Source: Erigeron canadensis (taxonomy: Eukaryota > Streptophyta > Magnoliopsida > Asterales > Asteraceae). Taken from it: DNA of 64,000 bases. Both the position numbers and the translations under genes were made by a program. The DNA lies in assembly GCF_010389155.1 (NCBI RefSeq), contig NC_057763.1:32160645-32224644 (forward strand), written 5' to 3'. Position 1 is the first letter of the stretch, and every line of letters begins with the position of its first letter. The notes beneath the pieces were generated by a model, which saw only the letters and a program-made list of their open reading frames with translations, was not told where the DNA came from and did not search any database. Below are positions 11,280 through 22,734 of the stretch, in pieces.

Positions 11280-14200
11280 ATGGAGTTTCTACAAGACGGT
11301 GCTACAGAACAAATGACAAATAATTTTCGTCTCATGATTCCATTTACATATCCATATGAAATTATCCCGGTCATGCTTACTTATCACCCAATGTTTGATG
11401 TTTTTACCATCACCGCCGAAGGCATTGAAGAGGAACTTCTGTTTCAAATGTGGCGACCATCGAATTCGTTCCCGCAAGAGGAAGAGCTTGTCCCTTCTTC
11501 CGTTTCTCTCTTCAAACTACTGATGGTGCTTCTCAGCAGTTCACATTTAATCTCAATGATTTCCGTAATATCTTACATTTCCCTGCTACTGATTCTAGAC
11601 CGGGAGAAACAAGTTTTGTTGATACTCCACCAACAATTGAAATGCTACATCGTGTTCATGAGTTAGGGTATGATGGAGAGATTTCTGCACTAAGTGAACT
11701 AAGAAAGAAGAACTTCCACCCATTATGGCACACACTTTGCTCCATCATCAACAATTGTTTGTCACCATCTCGCAAAGGTCAGGATGACTTTACAAAGGCC
11801 ACACTGTCATATCTTTTTGGAATTGCTTTCGATGTACATCTGGACTTTGCTGCTATTGCATTTGATCATCTCCGACTACAAGTAAATGGAAAGTTCACAG
11901 CTAACAAGAAATACATAGCTTTCATCCATTTCTTGTCTGTTATTTTGGAGCATTTCGTTCACAACAACAACAACATCCAACGTTTTCCCACATCAAGACG
12001 TGCTTTCATCTCAAACTTTCGTAGTGTTTATACCAATAACAGGATTGAATCTATTGACTTCTTGCCTATTCCTGAAACTCTGCTTCGCCAGGTGCCATTA
12101 GATAATCCTGATCTCAGGATTTACCGAGAGTATTTAGACGAGCGTATGGCCGCTCACCACCGAGCTGTACTTTCCCCACGCTCGCATAGGTCGCCAAGAG
12201 AGGGTCATAGGTCTAGGAAAAGAAAAGAGGGGTCTGGAGTAGAATCGGCACCTGGCTTATCTATTCCTTCGTCTTCTTCTTCTTCTGCAACTGACATACC
12301 AGAATCATTTGCTCCACAACGAAAGAAACATAAATCTTCCAAATCAAAGTCTAAATCAACATCTTCATCTTTCACTGCTCCTTCTCCACTCACTACTTCA
12401 TCTTCTTCTTCTGAAACTCCTTCTCCATCTTCATCATCTTCTGCTGAAAGGCACCTTCCAATTCCCAAATTTGTTGTCCGTGTGAGAACTCCTCTTCTAC
12501 CTATTCCTGAGGAATCTCATGAAGAACAATCCTCATCTCATCATGATGATAGTAATGATGAACCTCCTTTGAATGAAAATCTCTTTGATATTCCGGAGGA
12601 ACAAGGTGGTCTTGAGGGTGCGGTCAAAAAACATAATGGAGAGAATGTGTGATCCGGGATAAGTATAGGGCATAAAGAAAACGATGGCCCTCCGACAGTT
12701 CAACCAACTAACCGGGATGCCACCATTAGGATAGAAGCCGAGGACTCCCCAACCTCGCATTCTACACCTTCTCGCCACTCTGGATCCTCTCTACAGGATC
12801 CAATTTCATCATTGCACAGGCACCAACCGCATCCACTATCGACTTCTCATTCGGAGAACGTTGATATTGAAGCAGTGGAGACTTTTGCCTCTCTCCCAAC
12901 TTCGTTTGCTCACACAATAGAGTCTAGATCCCCTAGGACACATATTTCTGAGCATGCACATTCTTTGAATTTTGCTTCAACAGATCGAGAGTCGGTGGTT
13001 CCACCGTCTCAAGGAGTGTCTGGAAGTCCTGTCTATGTGTTCATACCACAAGTTACATTGACAAGCGTTGCGGAGTTGAGCTTTGAAGAAGCAAGGCTTG
13101 TCGTGCATTTTCGAAGTAAAACTCCCAGTCCAATGGGCTCACTAGGAGATTCCGGAAGTCCCACCAACCGGAACATTGTGCTTGGCATTCGTGCTAAGCC
13201 AATTCGTTCTGAAACAACCAATGTCGAGCAATCGCTTCATAAATCATTGGGAAGCCCTGATGGCTCACACCATTCAGGCCACACTGTAAACCTAACGGAG
13301 CCTACAGTTATGACAACGACATCTACATCAGTCTATCAAGGTCTTCCTCTGTCTCCCGAAACACAAGCCGAAGTGCTCCGTATTGAAAAAGGAAAAGCTG
13401 TCGCCATCCCTTCTGTTTCATGCTATGAGCCCCCAGTTGTCTCCGAACGAGTTAATATCTCAATTAATCGAGAAGAGCGAGAAGCTGTTGCGGCCTTAGA
13501 TGCTCAAGGCCTCCTTCATCAACGACATACTAATCCTCGCCCGCCAAAACCAACACTACCTCTTGAACCATCTTCGCCTCCCTCATCACCTTCTTCTTCT
13601 TCATCCGATTCGCTCCCTAAAAAACTCTCTGGTCCAATGCCTCCCGAAAGCTGTGCAAATCTTGATTCTCTCTATGATTCTCTTCTTGCCAATCTTATTT
13701 CTCTTGAGCGACAAACCGATTCTTTCGATCTTGCAATCCAAGCATCCATTCAAGCTCGCTTTGATCATATGCACCAACTCAAGCTTTCCCAAGATCAAGC
13801 AGCTCAAGATCGATTCTTAAAAGAGGCTCAACTTGAAGCGGCACTTAAAAGAATAACCGAGCTAGAAGCTTCATGTAAATCAACTGCAGTAACTCATCAG
13901 AGGCGTGATGATCCTGATGATCAGGATCAGCACGAGGGGGAGAATATTGAACGGACTGAAGAAGTTAATGTTGAAGAGTCAGTGGCTGGAGCTAGCGCTG
14001 CAACAGAAGTTATTCATGGTTCAGATATGAGAGATGATGCTCAGTCTCGAGGCCTCAGTCTTGATCCCACTGTTATTATTGAAGATGCAAATAATGATTC
14101 TCAAGATGTTGATGATTTTGATTTTGGAGGTAATGAAATTGATCCTAATGATAACAACGATTCTTCTGGTAATGACGATCTTCCTCCCCCAAGCTTTGAT

Positions 14201-15406
14201 AACTATCCGAAAGTCCCTCAACCAAAACCTTCACTCAATCAAATTAACTTTGACCAACTCATTCATCATCTCAATCATCCCCAAATCCATATCAACCCTA
14301 GAGCACCACAAGTCTAAAATAATGAAGGAGACTTTTGTCCAAATGAAAGGAGAAGAATCAATTATCTCACCATTCATCCGAACTTGTTCAAATTAACAAA
14401 ATTCCTTGAAGAAAAGACTTCTCAAATCTTCTTTGAAAAACATGAGCTGAAAAAGATCAACATTGATGAACTAAAAGCAAGAAGAGCATACGAGTTTGAT
14501 CATCAAAAGAACAAGTACTTAGAAGATCTTTTGAAAGCCAAAAGCCAAAGGGCTAACAAAGTGTGGAAAAACCAGTTCAAGATGAAAATTGTTGAAGTGA
14601 TTGGTTTCCACTTCAAAGAATGGCGTGAACCAGGGTTTGCTAGACCTCCGGGGCCAATGTGGTTTGTTGTTAAAAGAGAAGATGGGCGCCAGTACATGTT
14701 CGGAGAAGCGAGACTCAATCTTCTGTCTGCTGATGACTTGATCTTTCTCCTTCACCATTTTGGAAGTAAGCTTGTTCAACAAGATCCTGAGAATCAAGAA
14801 GCGTATTATGCGGTCAAGAGATATATGGACAGTCTTATTCTAAGTCAGACACAAAATGACTTCCAATTGGCTATTGAAAAGAGGAGAAAGAAAGTTAACC
14901 TCACGGTGCCCAATCAAAGGATCAAAGGAATCAATCTGGAGAATTTCAATACTGGTGCTATATTTGATAATCCGAGAGGATTTGTATTCATTAGTGATCA
15001 AGGACACAAAATCTTCATCAGACTTGAAGAACTTTGTAAATACTCTGATGGGACGTTGAGACAGTGTGTTGCAGTGTTTGAAAGCCTCATTAAATTTGAA
15101 GATAATGACAAAGAAAAGAAGAGAATTGAAAGGGTGATCAAAAAGATAAAGACTAGATTGGATCACAGAACAAGATCAAGGCAAATTCAAGAAGCAAGAT
15201 TCCCGAAAGTACAAGAAGGTGTGATTCATCATCCACTGGGGACATGGGTCAGATATTCACCCAACAATGAGCAAGGCCTTCACAACATGCCCCCAGTTAA
15301 TTTTGCCGACAATATCATCGAACCATCCAATCTACCTGATGACCCGAAATATCATTTTGTGCCTAAGAAATACTGGAAGGAATCAAAACGCAAGTACGAA
15401 AAATGA
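11280..15406 (+). pseudogene. Large extra ORF (ORF3) of the Sirevirus-like element, broken
   Basis: An accessory protein of unknown role, about 1,370 codons long if read through its breaks. The frame opens at the ATG at 11280 and shifts near 11450. From there one frame runs to 15406, interrupted only by stops at 12650-12652 and 14315-14317. Between these stops no other stop occurs in that frame, which argues for one protein. N-terminal part (to about 12150): a globular, hydrophobic domain (motifs FRNILHFP, LGYDGEIS, HPLWHTLCSIIN) of a kind I recall from extra ORFs of daisy-family retroelements. Middle (12170-14300): Ser/Pro and Lys-rich low complexity with a heptad-like acidic stretch near 13700-13880. 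C-terminal part (14384-15406): basic, with WFVVKREDGRQYMFGEARL and KYSDGTLRQC. The position matches the env-like ORF of Sireviruses, but I see no signal peptide or clear membrane anchor, so I would not call it an envelope protein. Confidence 0.75.
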
Positions 15407-15521
15407 GCCTTCAAAGATCAAACCTTTTTACACGACAGACCCGAATCATCAACAAAGAAGCGAAATAGACGCCAAAGGAAGAAGAAGAGAGCTAATCGTT
15501 GATCTTTTACAAAACAACACT

Positions 15522-15531
15522 AAGGGGGAGA
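15522..15531 (+). other. Polypurine tract
   Basis: AAGGGGGAGA ends two bases before the 3' LTR. It is the expected plus-strand primer site of a copia element. Confidence 0.9.
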
Positions 15532-15532
15532 T

Positions 15533-15820
15533 TGTTAACTTTATATTTAGTAGTGCTTGTTTTGTAAACTTGTATTTGCTATGTCCTTGGTGTTTAGCAT
15601 GTTTAGTTTAAGGGGTTTGTCTTGTAATTAATCATGTACTTGCTTGTAATTAGTTAAGGGGTTTATATGCAAATTATAAGCATATATAAACCCTCACATG
15701 GAATGAAATAATAACCTTTTGACCAATTAATTATTTATAGTTCTAATACCTACATTCTCTCTCAAAACCTACATTCCCATTTCACATAAAAGTTCATTAC
15801 ACATTTTAACATGTTTTACA
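15533..15820 (+). repeat. 3' LTR of the Sirevirus-like element
   Basis: 288 bp with the same ends as the 5' LTR and 8 substitutions relative to it, followed by the right target duplication AAATA (15821-15825). It carries the same TATA-containing inverted repeat (15659-15670 with 15680-15693). Confidence 0.95.
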
Positions 15821-16383
15821 AAATAGTATGTTTGCTTCTTGAGTGTAGTTTTGTAAATATCATTAGGATTATATTGCGCTACTATCAAAAACTCAAAATA
15901 TAGTAAAAACAGATACCTTTGTAATCTGGATTGCGTATGTCTGTTACATATAAAAGGAACTCATCTTTAGATATCAAAACACAAAAAACTGATTAAAAGT
16001 TATATATAGTAATAAACTCATGGCATAACTTTTAATGTATCAAACTTTCACCTTCATTTTAATAAAAAGCCTCATAAGTTATTTTAGTAGAAAAGGTCGA
16101 TCCATCATGGTTCTTTTTGGCTTGTACTATACTATATTTACCGATATAGTCATACATTCATAGAAGTTTTTTAACTTCAATTTTATATTGTATCCTCTCA
16201 ATTATAATATCCTGTCCAAAAACTAACCTGCATACCCTCTCTATATATATATACAATAAATACATATGATGTGTCCCTAAATTATATAATACGTTGCGTG
16301 TTTTAAATATATATTATATTATAATCCGTAAATTGACATGGAACCAAAGAGTATTTAAAGCATACATAAATTATATGGGGTTG

Positions 16384-16572
16384 GGTATTGTAAAACAAGT
16401 ATTAAAGTAAAATAAATAAGACAAGATCTTGACCTTTAGATCATGGTTAAATTGATGCATGAAGATTCACGAAACAATTGATGCACGATGATTTTCATGA
16501 TGCACGGTGATCTTTAGTGAAGAAAAACATATTGTTTTATTTGTTTTACTTTAATACTTGTTTTATTTTACC
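16384..16572. mobile_element. Foldback MITE, ~189 bp
   Basis: Starts GGTATTGTAAAACAAG and ends with the near-complement CTTGTTTTATTTTACC. About 30 bp of each end pair, including AAGTATTAAAGTAAAA. The centre contains short GATGCACGATGA-type repeats. No clear target duplication, so the superfamily is unassigned. Confidence 0.6.
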
Positions 16573-17237
16573 TAAAACCTAAATTATATATATCGCATGT
16601 TTTAGATATATATTGATCAATTGTATAGATATCCGTAAATCGTAAATTATAATTTATTTATTATAATTATGACATCATCAATTTTCAATTAGATAAAATT
16701 GAGAGATATGACTGGTTAATAAGTTATTAGTTCAGTTGTCTTTTAGTATATATAAAGATAAAGATAAAGATAAAGATACCAGTGATATACTATACAAGTG
16801 ATAAACGTAATTAATATAGATTACCACGAACTTTGCATGCATTCCAGGTAATCAAGTATAATAATTATCTCAAAGGAAAAAAAAAAAGGCAAACTTTTAA
16901 TTATTATCATATATAAAAATCAGCTTTGGATTTCCCCAAATTTAAGAATCAAATTTGAATTTATTCAAAATAAAAGGTCACTCAGACACATGTAAAGCGT
17001 TTCTAACTTCTATAATCAATAAAAATCAAATGTTTGCTTTCTATATAGAATAATTCTTATTATTCTTATATTTGATTTCTAATTAAATACGGGAATTTAT
17101 GTAAAGTTTCTTATTATTTTATACAAATAACCCATAATTACATTATTATGTTCTATACACATAACTTGGTTACGAGTGCTTTGGTCGAGCGAGTTCTCAG
17201 GTCTCCAGTTTTTACTTTTGATTTAAGACCATTGTTA

Positions 17238-18897
17238 CAGAAAAAACAAATGAAACATGATGGGCCGATATTTATTTATTTTTTTGAACAGCAGATAATG
17301 GGCCAATATTATCCATGCTGGTATGTAAAAATGACTTGGGCTCAAATGGGTTCAACTTTAACCTATTAGCTAAACCGCTAAGGTACTTTATAATTTACTA
17401 GATGGATGCCTAGATGACAATAATGGTAAAGACAGTGGTGGTGCTGGTGGAGAAGAAGCAAATGCACTTCATAGTTCACCTTTATTGATTATTTTAAACA
17501 TATCCCTTTGATATATCTTTCAGAGATGGTATCAGAAAAAAACTTTCGAAAAAGGGGCAAAATTAAAAAATCCGTGAAAAATAAATATAAAAGGAATCAA
17601 AATGTTAAAAACCTATAGTAAATTTTTAAAAATCGATGAAAAAATTTAAAAATATATGACAAAATCTAAATTTTGAGGGAGACATTTGCCCCCTTTACCT
17701 CTCATGTGGTACCGCCTATGATACTTATAATATACCTAATGAATTTAATTTACATCTACATATTAACTCTTAAAATAACTATACTACACCCTTATCCATT
17801 ACACTACTTGCCTCTTTCATCACCATTACCAGTCGTGACTACCACATGTTGCTGCCACCAAAGTTGGCTCAATAGAGGTGCCATACTATATAGTGGCCTA
17901 AGACCACAAAGTTTTTGAACTTTCAGACTTACATATAGGCTTATAACTGGACTTATCATTACTTTAACTATTAATAAACACATTCTTTTCCCCAGTTTGC
18001 AAAGGTAATCTGCAAATATTCTATTCTCCAACTTTTGAGTTCTTTGTTGGTTTTGACGTTTAAAAACTTTTTCTTATTTTTTTTCCACAACACAATTTAA
18101 AGAGCAACTATTGTATGCTAAAATATACAACAAAAACAAAATTAGAGGAGAAACTTATAGTATTATACCTACTGGTGCTATGATTACTTATTTTCGAACA
18201 TTCAGTCACAACATCGGGAAACCTCACCGTATAATAGTGAAGCTTTGCACGTACCTTAGACAACGAGATATTGACCATGAGCCGTTATAAGTATTTAGAG
18301 GGAAAAAACCCCAGATCTTGTCATTCTTGAACATCGAACTCAAGACCTAATGTGCTATGACTACTATCTAGTAATTCCATTTTCGTGTCCATTGACCATT
18401 ATTACTTGGTTTGGACCCAAAAAAACAAGATTACCAAATTAAACTCAAATCGAGTTTCCAACTCAAAGTTGGTTTTGGGTCTTTATATTGTAATTTGTTT
18501 TAGTTGCATAACACTAGTTTTCGGCTTCAGTGAACATAGATCAAACCAAAATGCCTGTATGATAATATGTGTGTGTGTTGAAGTGTCTATGTTAATATGC
18601 ATTTTCTTTGATTTTCTATTATACCTACTGGCTACTGGTTATGTCAGGTAAGTTTGCCATTTATAAGTTTTTTCATTTATTTTAGCCCGTTTCAAACTTG
18701 GATAAAAGATAAGTTTATTAAAAAACTTTGAAAGAAAGTCTTCCGAAAATGTTAAGCCGGTTCTAGCCGCCACTACCATCACCGCCGTATCGCAGGCTAA
18801 TAGGTACAGTTGAACCCATTTGAGCCCAACTCATTTTCCAGATCAACCTGGATAATATCGGCCCATTATGTTTTGTTGGTTTTTTCTGTAACAATTA
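17238..18897. repeat. Inverted repeat with arms ~1.5 kb apart
   Basis: The left arm (about 17238-17371) and right arm (about 18800-18897) are reverse complements: GTTACAGAAAAAAC, ATGGGCCGATATT and TGGGCTCAAATGGGTTCAAC occur in both, in mirrored order. The left arm has an extra internal duplication of the ATGGGCC segment. This may be one old TIR element or two copies of a family in opposite orientation. Confidence 0.6.
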
Positions 18898-18978
18898 ACA
18901 AAAGAGATCAAAGATAATGAAAGAGAAACACCATATATATATACTCCAAAAATTACTGAAACTTGCGTGTAGTATATA

Positions 18979-19060
18979 CTAGAAATAAACACCCGCGCGT
19001 TGCCGCGGGGTTTTTATAGTAACATTGCGGATAAGTGTTCATTAAGCTTAAACGTAGTAG
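18979..19060 (-). mobile_element. Helitron 3' terminus
   Basis: Read on the minus strand, a GC-rich hairpin (CCCGCGGCAACGCGCGGG) is followed after about 10 bases by CTAG and then T, the classic Helitron 3' end inserted between A and T. The body extends to higher coordinates. I could not fix the 5' end; a TC near 19384 lacks the expected flanking T. Confidence 0.65.
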
Positions 19061-19389
19061 TTGTGTATTTCACACGTTGTCGCAAATTATATCACACACC
19101 TTGCAGTGAGACTCAAGTAGATTGTTTTTTTAGATGACAATGTTATTTGATAAAGTCCCTAACATACATTAATTTGACACTCTAACAATATAGGCAAAGA
19201 ATGATAAAAAATAACTTCACACCAAACACAGGTTAGGTATAAATGAAAGTTGTTTGGTAGAAACATAAGAACCTATTATAAAAACGTAAAGAAGCAAAAG
19301 TTAAATATAGTTATTGACAGGCAAAAATGTAAAAGATATAAAATTTTAGGGGGTTAAAAGGTGTAGTGGTAAATTTTTTATTAGAGTAA

Positions 19390-20272
19390 GTAATAAGCGT
19401 AGGTTTTCTTTTCACATGGTTGGAAACTTGAAAATACGTTGTATGAAGATTTTTTTTATTTATTTTTAAACATATCACCCCGCCTAGCCTGCATTATATG
19501 ACACCTGCATAACCAAATAATTCTAACACGTATTGTATTACCCACTTGCACTTATGAATTATGATATCAATTACCAATCACTATATCATATCTTCATTTT
19601 TTCTTAGTATATATCGATTATCGCCCCACAACCGTTTACACTTTGTCTCTCAATCTTTAAATTTAAATCTAAAAATTAGGGAGATCGAAATAATCATCCA
19701 TTAATTAATATCGAACTTTTGAGCAAGTTATAAGCTTTTTGTTCTTCTTTTTCTTGTCATTAATTGGCCTTGTTCATGCTTAAACATTCCCACCCACGGT
19801 ACTGCTACCACACCACCACCACTTCTTATCCATCTTTTTTTTTTTATTATTTTGATTCGTTATTGAGGTTGGTGTCCAACGGTGGAGTTAAAACTTTTAG
19901 GGAGACCAGTGATTGTCAAATGTGATGCGTGGGGGCCGGAGTTCCGTGGTGGTCAATGGCAGAAGTTGTTCCCAACGGCTGTCGCTCCCGATGGTTATTT
20001 CAGATCTGGTGTATGTATATATATGTATCACGTATGTAATATGTCGTGTATGGATGTGTTGTTTTTTTGGTGGGCTTTTATTTCGCCATAATTTTGGTGG
20101 TAATTACGAAATTGACATGAATAAGAGAGAAACACAATTTGGATTGTAGTTGTAAAAGCCAAAAGTTGTACATTTAGCTTTGACAATTGTAAGTTGTACT
20201 TTTAGCTTAAAAAGTTGTAAAAATCAAGTTAGTTTTTAGTATATAGGGTAAATATATATATATAAAATGAAG
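19390..20272. other. Intergenic DNA with one coding-like patch
   Basis: Mostly AT-rich. A GC-richer open stretch at about 19882-20010 reads on the plus strand as KLLGRPVIVKCDAWGPEF and onward, ending at a splice-donor-like CTG/GTGTATGT. It has no ATG or acceptor that I can defend, and I do not recognise the product. It may be a captured exon fragment. Confidence 0.4.
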
Positions 20273-20430
20273 TATGTGGCTGTTATATACCTGAGCTTGG
20301 GTGTAGAACCTCTCACATGCTAATTTTTTTTAATATATATGTAAATGTTTGGCCCCCATGATTTTTATGAATTAAAAAAACAAGATGTGAGGGGTTTTAC
20401 ACCCAAGCTTGGGTGTATAACAGCCACATA
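20273..20430. mobile_element. Foldback MITE, copy A
   Basis: Ends TATGTGGCTGTTATA and its complement TATAACAGCCACATA pair over about 45 bp. The terminal arms contain the palindromic core CCCAAGCTTGGG. The interior has the family signature GGCCCCCATGATTTTTATG. Length 158 bp. Confidence 0.8.
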
Positions 20431-20469
20431 AACCTTACTCTCACATACATACATACATATATATATATA

Positions 20470-20630
20470 GAAAAAGGGAATATAACACCTAAGCTTAGGT
20501 ATGAAACCTCTCACATACTAATATTCTATTATTTGTTGTTTAATGTATAAATGTCTGGCCCCATGATATTTATGGTTTAAAAAATTAATATGTGAGTGTC
20601 CGACATCTAAGCTTAATTACCTAAAAACTA
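20470..20630. mobile_element. Foldback MITE, copy B (degenerate)
   Basis: Same family as copy A: arms around ACACCTAAGCTTAGGT on the left and GACATCTAAGCTTAAT on the right, interior GGCCCCATGATATTTATGG. It abuts an AT dinucleotide run. Confidence 0.65.
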
Positions 20631-20637
20631 TATATAT

Positions 20638-20808
20638 GGGAGATGAGAATATAAGGTTATCCGGCAGCTAAGCTTAGGTGTGAAACCCCTTATATAATTT
20701 TTTTTTAATATTTCTTGATTAATGAATAAATGTTTGAGTCCCACAAATTTTATGGATTAAATAAATAATATGTGAGTGTTCTGCACCCACCTTATATTCT
20801 CATCCCCT
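20638..20808. mobile_element. Foldback MITE, copy C
   Basis: Starts GGGAGATGAGAATATAAGG and ends CCTTATATTCTCATCCCC. The inner arm has CAGCTAAGCTTAGGTGTG, and the interior is the family type. It sits between AT-rich runs. Confidence 0.75.
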
Positions 20809-21062
20809 ATATATATATATATATGTGTGTGTGTGTACGTACCAATCACATCAAAAGACTTAAAAATGCTGTAGTACTATATGGCGGATCTACAATCAGA
20901 CTTTATGCGGACATAATATGCACCATGTGGTAAATATGACCAATAATATATGTGAAATGATATTGATACAATAAAAATTAGACATCTACAACAATTCTTT
21001 TATCATTTAGTTGTATTATATATATTATAATTTGTATATTTGTTGTACATGACTAAATTCTG

Positions 21063-21206
21063 TTGAATTGGTATTGAACATCCCTTTGTAATTGTACATG
21101 CTCCCATAGCAATAACATATTTTGGTTCAGGCATTTGCTCGTATAATCTCACCAAGGAGGGGGCCGTTTTCATTGTTAATGTTCCAGCTGTATAAATATC
21201 ACTTCC
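21063..21206 (-). pseudogene. ndhK: Plastid ndhK fragment in the nucleus, copy 1
   Basis: The minus strand encodes a stretch very like plastid NAD(P)H dehydrogenase subunit [15 protein letters not shown], then [14 protein letters not shown]. The codons after that are scrambled by a small deletion. The mitochondrial PSST homologue has a clearly different sequence here, so a plastid source is preferred. Only about 45 codons remain, so this is a nuclear plastid-DNA insertion, not a gene. Confidence 0.8.
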
Positions 21207-21609
21207 CGAAATATATTTCGAGAAAATATTTTCGGATCAAATTAAATAAGTTTGACCACTAAAAAATGATTAGATCGAAACAATAAATTTCACAATTTCA
21301 ATTTATATCCTCTTTTCTAGCAATAATTTTAAGTTGCGATTGTAAACATTGTTTATTAACTTGTAAATGTACATGTTCAGACAATCACATCAAAAGTCTT
21401 AAAAATGTTGTAGTACTATATGGCGGATCTACAATCAGACTTTATGCGGACATAATATGCACCATGTGGTAAATATGACCAATCACTTCTCATGTGAAAT
21501 ATATGTGAAATGATATTAATACGATAAAAATTAGACATCTACAATAATATCTGTATCATTCAGTTATATTATATATATTATAATTTGTACATTTGTTGTA
21601 CATGATTAA

Positions 21610-21757
21610 ATTCTATTGAATCGGTATTGAACATTCCTCTGTAATTGTACATGCTCCCATAGCAATAACATATTTTGGTTCAGACATTTGCTCGTATAAT
21701 CTCACCAAGGAGGGGGCCGTTTTCATTGTTACTGTTCCAGCTGTATAAATATCACTT
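21610..21757 (-). pseudogene. ndhK: Plastid ndhK fragment in the nucleus, copy 2
   Basis: Second copy in the downstream unit of the tandem duplication, with the same limits and the same lesion after the ACTIT motif as copy 1. The plastid piece was therefore already present and damaged when the unit was duplicated. Confidence 0.8.
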
Positions 21758-21977
21758 CCTGAAATATATTTCGAGCAAATATTTTCGGATCAAATTAAAT
21801 AAGTTTGACCACTAAAAAATGATTAGATCGAAACAATAAATATCACAGTTTCAATTTATATCCTCTTTTCTGACAATAATTAAGTTGCGATTGTAAACAT
21901 TGTTTCTTAACTTGTAAATGTACATGTTTAGGCAATACTGTATCTAAAAAGTATAACAAGTTATATATATATATTAA

Positions 21978-22165
21978 CCAACTCTTCATAGAAGAGTTGG
22001 CTACCATTTGCCATTTTCTAGGAGTAACCTGGATTCGAATCTTGTCAGAGGCTGAATTGAATTTAAGTGGTTAAATTACCTTGACACTATCCCTGCTGGG
22101 GATTATGTGGGTACCAATTCGGTACATGGGATCAAACGGTTCCTATCAATCTACCGTTTTTTTTA
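21978..22165. repeat. SINE-like sequence with hairpin and B-box
   Basis: A perfect 10-bp stem (CCAACTCTTC with GAAGAGTTGG, 3-nt loop) is followed by GGATTCGAATCTTG, which resembles a pol III B-box, and a tail ending in a T-run near 22160. No complete tRNA fold. Tentative. Confidence 0.35.
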
Positions 22166-22306
22166 TGTATATATACATATGTTACATTTCTTCCGAGATT
22201 TTAATTGTCAAGATTATAGAAAGAAAGACATAACTCATACCATATGTTTAATTAGACAACTACTTTAGAGTTATAGTAGAGTTTAGTAGGATACTTTGTA
22301 ATGAAA

Positions 22307-22674
22307 CGAGTTGGGTACTCGCGCAATGCGGTGACGGCAACGAGTGGTGCTAGTGGCGGTGGTGGTAACAATGTGGTTATTAATATAAAAGTAATTGACG
22401 TAAATGATAGTGTAATTATTTTATGGTTAAGATATGTATCTTTTGTAAATAACTTTATTAAGAATATTATAGAGATATTAGGTGGAAATATTTAAATTGA
22501 TTAATAAAGGAGATAGATAGTTTGGATAAATATGAGTGTAAAATATTTTAAGGATATATTGGGAAGATTAAGTGTGAGAGTTAGAAAAGTGTTGAAAATT
22601 AAGGGTATTTTGGGTATTTTAAATGTAAAGAGTTGAAAATAGGGAGAGTAATTTATTTATTAATATAGTATAGA
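22307..22674 (-). mobile_element. Helitron-like non-autonomous element
   Basis: On the minus strand it begins TCTATACTATATTAATAAA and ends with a GC-rich segment (TTGCCGTCACCGCATTGCGCG) closing in CTCG, between host A (22306) and T (22675). Both ends match the elements at 51880 and 52269. The end is CTCG rather than the canonical CTAG, so the assignment is cautious. Confidence 0.5.
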
Positions 22675-22734
22675 TATAGATTTAGATATAGATATAGATA
22701 TAGATATAGATGTCAATTCTCATTTATACTTGAA

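Larger units (their letters stand above)
1026..15820 (+). mobile_element. Ty1/copia LTR retrotransposon, Sirevirus-like, complete but disabled
   Basis: A 14,795-bp element bounded by two 288-bp LTRs that start TGTTAAC and end TTTTACA, flanked by a perfect 5-bp duplication, AAATA, at 1021-1025 and 15821-15825. Order: LTR, primer site, repeat-rich leader, gag with zinc knuckle, protease, integrase, reverse transcriptase, RNase H (copia order), spacer, large extra ORF, polypurine tract, LTR. The long Gag with coiled coil, the extra 3' ORF and the several GGGGGAG boxes fit the Sirevirus (Maximus/SIRE) lineage, known for Gag binding to LC8 and repeated polypurine motifs. The short LTR is less typical. 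The LTRs differ at 8 of 288 sites, so insertion is recent, about 1 My if 1.3e-8 substitutions per site per year applies. Stops and frameshifts break every ORF. Confidence 0.93.
15826..18977. other. Intergenic, repeat-derived DNA
   Basis: No credible gene. It holds a small MITE (16384-16572), an AAAGAT microsatellite near 16756-16779, a widely spaced inverted repeat (17238-17371 against 18800-18897), and a block at 17770-17890 that resembles 28625-28740 and 33340-33480 (AATAACTATATTACACC-type). These three blocks look like parts of one dispersed element. Confidence 0.6.
20843..21934. repeat. Tandem duplication, two ~540-bp units
   Basis: Units 20843-21381 and 21382-21934 both begin CAATCACATCAAAAG and end near TTGTAAATGTACATGTT. 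They align through nearly their whole length at roughly 93-95% by eye; unit 2 has a small insertion after GACCAATCAC. Each unit carries one plastid ndhK fragment. Confidence 0.9.

Noticed and set aside
12205..12468. Acidic frame on the minus strand
   Set aside because: Antisense shadow of the Ser-rich part of ORF3.
11280..15406. Retroviral envelope gene
   Set aside because: The position fits an env-like ORF, but no signal peptide, anchor or coiled-coil fusion-type layout is visible.
22025..22045. tRNA gene
   Set aside because: Only a B-box-like string. No acceptor stem or anticodon arm can be folded.
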